Both the position numbers and the translations under genes were made by a program. This document shows positions 6,001 to 7,146 of a DNA stretch of 7,146 bases, one piece after another. Source of the stretch: Dysgonamonadaceae bacterium (GTDB taxonomy: Bacteria > Bacteroidota > Bacteroidia > Bacteroidales > Azobacteroidaceae); assembly GCA_031287395.1 (NCBI GenBank), contig JAITTA010000028.1:1-7146 (forward strand), read 5' to 3'. The stretch's first letter is position 1; every line of letters starts with the position of its first letter. The notes beneath the pieces were generated by a model. It worked only from the letters and a program-made list of their open reading frames with translations, had not been told where the DNA came from and made no database searches.

Positions 6001-6866
6001 AAACAATCAGTCAAATTGAAAAATTCCATTATGTGCCTCGTGATAATGCCGGAAACGGAACCATTCTGAAAGGATCGGTTTATTACGGCATGGATAAAGA
6101 AAACTGGACGGAAGCCGGAACATTCGAATGGATGAGAAACAACGAAGTGAAAATATTCGGATTTACCCAAACTCCTGCGGCGCGTTATATCAAATTAACC
6201 GTCACGGATGCCGTGGGTGGATACGGATCCGGAAGAGAGTTGTACGTCTTCAAGGTTCCGGGCACGGAAAGTTATTTGCCCGGGGATATCAACAACGATA
6301 AATTGATCGACAGGAACGACCTGACGTCGTACATCAACTATACCGGTTTGAGAAAAGGCGATGCCGATTTTGAAGGTTATATAAGCAATGGAGACCTCAA
6401 TAAAAATAACCTGATAGATGCATACGATATCTCTGTTGTTGCAACACAACTCGATGGAGGAATCGACCGTAAACAGACGGAAAAGATAGAAGGAAATATC
6501 GAAATCAGTACTTCCAAGCGTACTTACAATAAAGGAGAGATCGTCGAAATCAAGGTGAAAGGAACCCATCTTCGTTCCGTCAATGCATTGAGTTTCGCTC
6601 TTCCTTATAATCCTCAGGATTTTGAATTTATCGGAATACAGCCATTGAATATGAAAGAAATGGAAAACCTGACGAACGACAGACTCCATACGAATGGAAC
6701 GAAAGCGTTATATCCGACATTCGTCAATATCGGAAACAAGGAAACAATCGAAGGCGACGCCGATTTGTTCATTATTAAGCTAAAAGCCGGACGGAATGTA
6801 AAATTCGATCTGAAAATCACCGACGGATATTTAATTGATAAAAAACTAAACAGCAAAAAATTCTGA
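3012..6866 (+). CDS. Secreted multimodular GH31 glycosidase, probable alpha-N-acetylgalactosaminidase, with FN3, discoidin/CBM32, dockerin and cohesin-like modules
   Basis: This 1284-residue retaining alpha-glycoside hydrolase is probably exported. An N-terminal Sec signal (basic residues 9-12, hydrophobic 13-24) lacks a lipobox cysteine. Modules in order: beta-sandwich N-domain (about 40-275, with YYYGGGVQNG near 173); TIM barrel (277-590); C-terminal beta-domains including a DUF5110-like part (595-790, YDDDGI at 707-712); linker; FN3 (864-943); F5/8 type C/CBM32-like domain (about 950-1083, LWHTRYN and ARYIKLTV); dockerin (1089-1150); and a cohesin-like domain (about 1155-1284, VNALSFALPYNP). 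D424 in LKTDVAWVGAGYSFGLNG is the likely nucleophile and D476 in VWSGDQTGG the acid/base. V-A-W after D424 replaces the Gly/Asn-Glu of alpha-glucosidases, fitting the GalNAc-specific branch (GH31_18, Nag31 type). Specificity is inferred from motif resemblance. Dockerin calcium loops are intact: D1092/N1094/D1096/D1103 and D1128/N1130/N1132/D1139. It is the first gene of an operon with the GH36 gene 4 bases on. Confidence 0.9.
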   Translation: MKNLNHNFKLRKAALLVFLLFLFSPVRPIEKIKNTKDTEQESPAIITAKKINPTTVEVLLSNGRRTTFDFYGENIFRIFRDNSGGIIRDPEAKPEAKILINNPRKPVSKLVLNDSHDVISISTGKIDIQLDKKASLLKIINLRTNSIALEEIVPPLFEKDKVTLTLKENPQEYYYGGGVQNGRFSHKGKSIAIENQNSWTDGGVASPTPYYWSTNGYAVLWHTFKKGKYDFGAKEKGIVKLYHETGYLDIFFMISDGAAALLNDFYQLTGNPVLLPKFGFYQGHLNAYNRDYWKENETGILFEDGKRYKESQKDTEGIKESLNGEKNNYQFSARAVIDRYKNHDMPLGWLLPNDGYGAGYGQTETLDGNIQNLKSLGDYARKNGVEIGLWTQSDLHPKAGINALLQRDIVKEVRDAGVRVLKTDVAWVGAGYSFGLNGISDVAGIMTYYGNNSRPFIISLDGWAGTQRYAGVWSGDQTGGVWEYIRFHIPTYIGAGLSGQPNISSDMDGIFGGKNPVVNTRDFQWKTFTPMELNMDGWGANEKYPHALGEPAASINRWYLKLKSELMPYTYSIAGEAVEGLPMVRAMFLEYPNSYTKGKATQYQFLYGPNFLVAPIYQETKTDGKGNDLRNGIYLPEGSWIDYFTGDLYEGNRILNNFPAPLWKLPVFVKNGAIIPMTNPNNNVSEIDQGIRIYEIYPHGYSSFTEYDDDGISEEYKSGKYTTTLIESIVDKKNRLTITVYPTKGDFDGFVKEKTTEFRINLTQNTKKLFIKAGNNKIKLEEAKSKNEYLEKENVFFYDSEPDLNRFATKGSEFEKMKIIKNPQLLVKLASSDITSDQITLNIEGFAFHSPDKYRISSGALTVPSKVLVSDENTEAYKLKPTWEKVNNADFYEIDFNDRLYTTIRDTELLFEGLDAETAYRFKIRAVNKDGYSDWTEFGATTKKNPLEFAIPGITGETTAENQGRSLNRLFDFEEGELWHTRYNVNALPFDLVMDLKTISQIEKFHYVPRDNAGNGTILKGSVYYGMDKENWTEAGTFEWMRNNEVKIFGFTQTPAARYIKLTVTDAVGGYGSGRELYVFKVPGTESYLPGDINNDKLIDRNDLTSYINYTGLRKGDADFEGYISNGDLNKNNLIDAYDISVVATQLDGGIDRKQTEKIEGNIEISTSKRTYNKGEIVEIKVKGTHLRSVNALSFALPYNPQDFEFIGIQPLNMKEMENLTNDRLHTNGTKALYPTFVNIGNKETIEGDADLFIIKLKAGRNVKFDLKITDGYLIDKKLNSKKF

Positions 6867-6870
6867 TACA

Positions 6871-7146
6871 ATGAAGACCCGTTTTATTTTATTCGTTTTT
6901 TCTTTTTTGTTTGTCTTTCACCTGAAAGCTGCCGGTGAAAAGTTTATCCGGGTTTCCACAAATGAAACCGATTTGATCCTGCAAGTGGCTTCCGACGGAC
7001 GTTTGTATCAAACCTATCTGGGAAGTAAACTGGCAAACGAATCCGAATTCGGGAACTTACCGTATGCCCTCGGGAAAGTAAATCCGGGCGCTTCCCCTCT
7101 CAAAAGGGAAGTCTATCTGTGTTCGGGAACCGAAGACTACTTTGAA
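6871..7146 (+). CDS. GH36 alpha-galactosidase, N-terminal part (runs off the window)
   Basis: The first 92 codons of a gene that continues past the window edge. The start MKTRFILFVFSFLFVF, followed by HLKAAG, is a Sec signal peptide with probable cleavage near residues 20-22 and no lipobox. The mature start, KFIRVSTNETDLILQVASDG then RLYQTYLGSKLANESEFG, matches the N-terminal beta-sandwich of GH36 alpha-galactosidases, whose 'T..T.l.l.v..dgRLyQ.YlG.kL' pattern is distinctive. The reading ends at GTEDYFE, where the family commonly continues into a D/Y-FEPA segment. The catalytic barrel lies outside the window, so activity cannot be judged; GH36 also contains alpha-N-acetylgalactosaminidases. 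The ATG lies 4 bases after the GH31 stop with no terminator or promoter between, so the two are co-transcribed and would act on neighbouring alpha-Gal/alpha-GalNAc linkages. Confidence 0.8.
   Translation, partial: MKTRFILFVFSFLFVFHLKAAGEKFIRVSTNETDLILQVASDGRLYQTYLGSKLANESEFGNLPYALGKVNPGASPLKREVYLCSGTEDYFE

Overview
The window looks like a chromosomal segment from a Bacteroidales bacterium (Bacteroides, Parabacteroides or Dysgonomonas-like). Three things point there. Two upstream regions carry the Bacteroidetes -7 promoter box TAnnTTTG. Start codons mostly lack Shine-Dalgarno sequences and sit behind A/T-rich leaders. The left-hand gene has the N-terminal signature of the RHS/YD-repeat cell-surface proteins typical of this phylum. 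The genus cannot be fixed from the sequence.

Left part (1-1795, + strand): a decayed RHS/YD-repeat gene. A long N-terminal portion (5-1558) is followed by two further pieces of the same protein type in alternating frames (about 1399-1644 and 1611-1795). Family segments appear to be missing at both junctions. This is best read as a gene with two internal deletions that shift the frame, leaving only the end of the repeat region. A strong hairpin at 1870-1913 separates it from the next unit.

Middle (about 1920-2880, - strand): a short region rich in inverted repeats, then a two-gene operon. It encodes a four-helix membrane protein and a 66-residue XRE-family DNA-binding protein, joined by a 4-bp ATGA overlap. 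The operon promoter has recognisable -7 and -33 elements with TGTAAA/TTTACA half-sites laid over it, suggesting autoregulation.

Right part (about 2970-7146, + strand): a carbohydrate-degrading operon. The first gene (3012-6866) encodes a 1284-residue secreted GH31 glycosidase. Its active-site motifs resemble the alpha-N-acetylgalactosaminidase branch of GH31 rather than alpha-glucosidases. C-terminal to the catalytic module are FN3, discoidin/CBM32-like, dockerin and cohesin-like modules. Four bases downstream starts a second secreted enzyme, recognisable as the N-terminus of a GH36 alpha-galactosidase and cut off by the window edge. The pair would fit removal of terminal alpha-linked GalNAc and Gal from host glycans such as mucin O-glycans or blood-group antigens. 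That substrate is an inference from families, not something the sequence proves.

The most notable features are the multimodular dockerin-plus-cohesin GH31 enzyme in a Bacteroidetes background, its pairing with GH36, the half-site array over the membrane-protein/regulator promoter, and the doubly deleted RHS gene. No tRNA, rRNA, CRISPR array or transposase was found.
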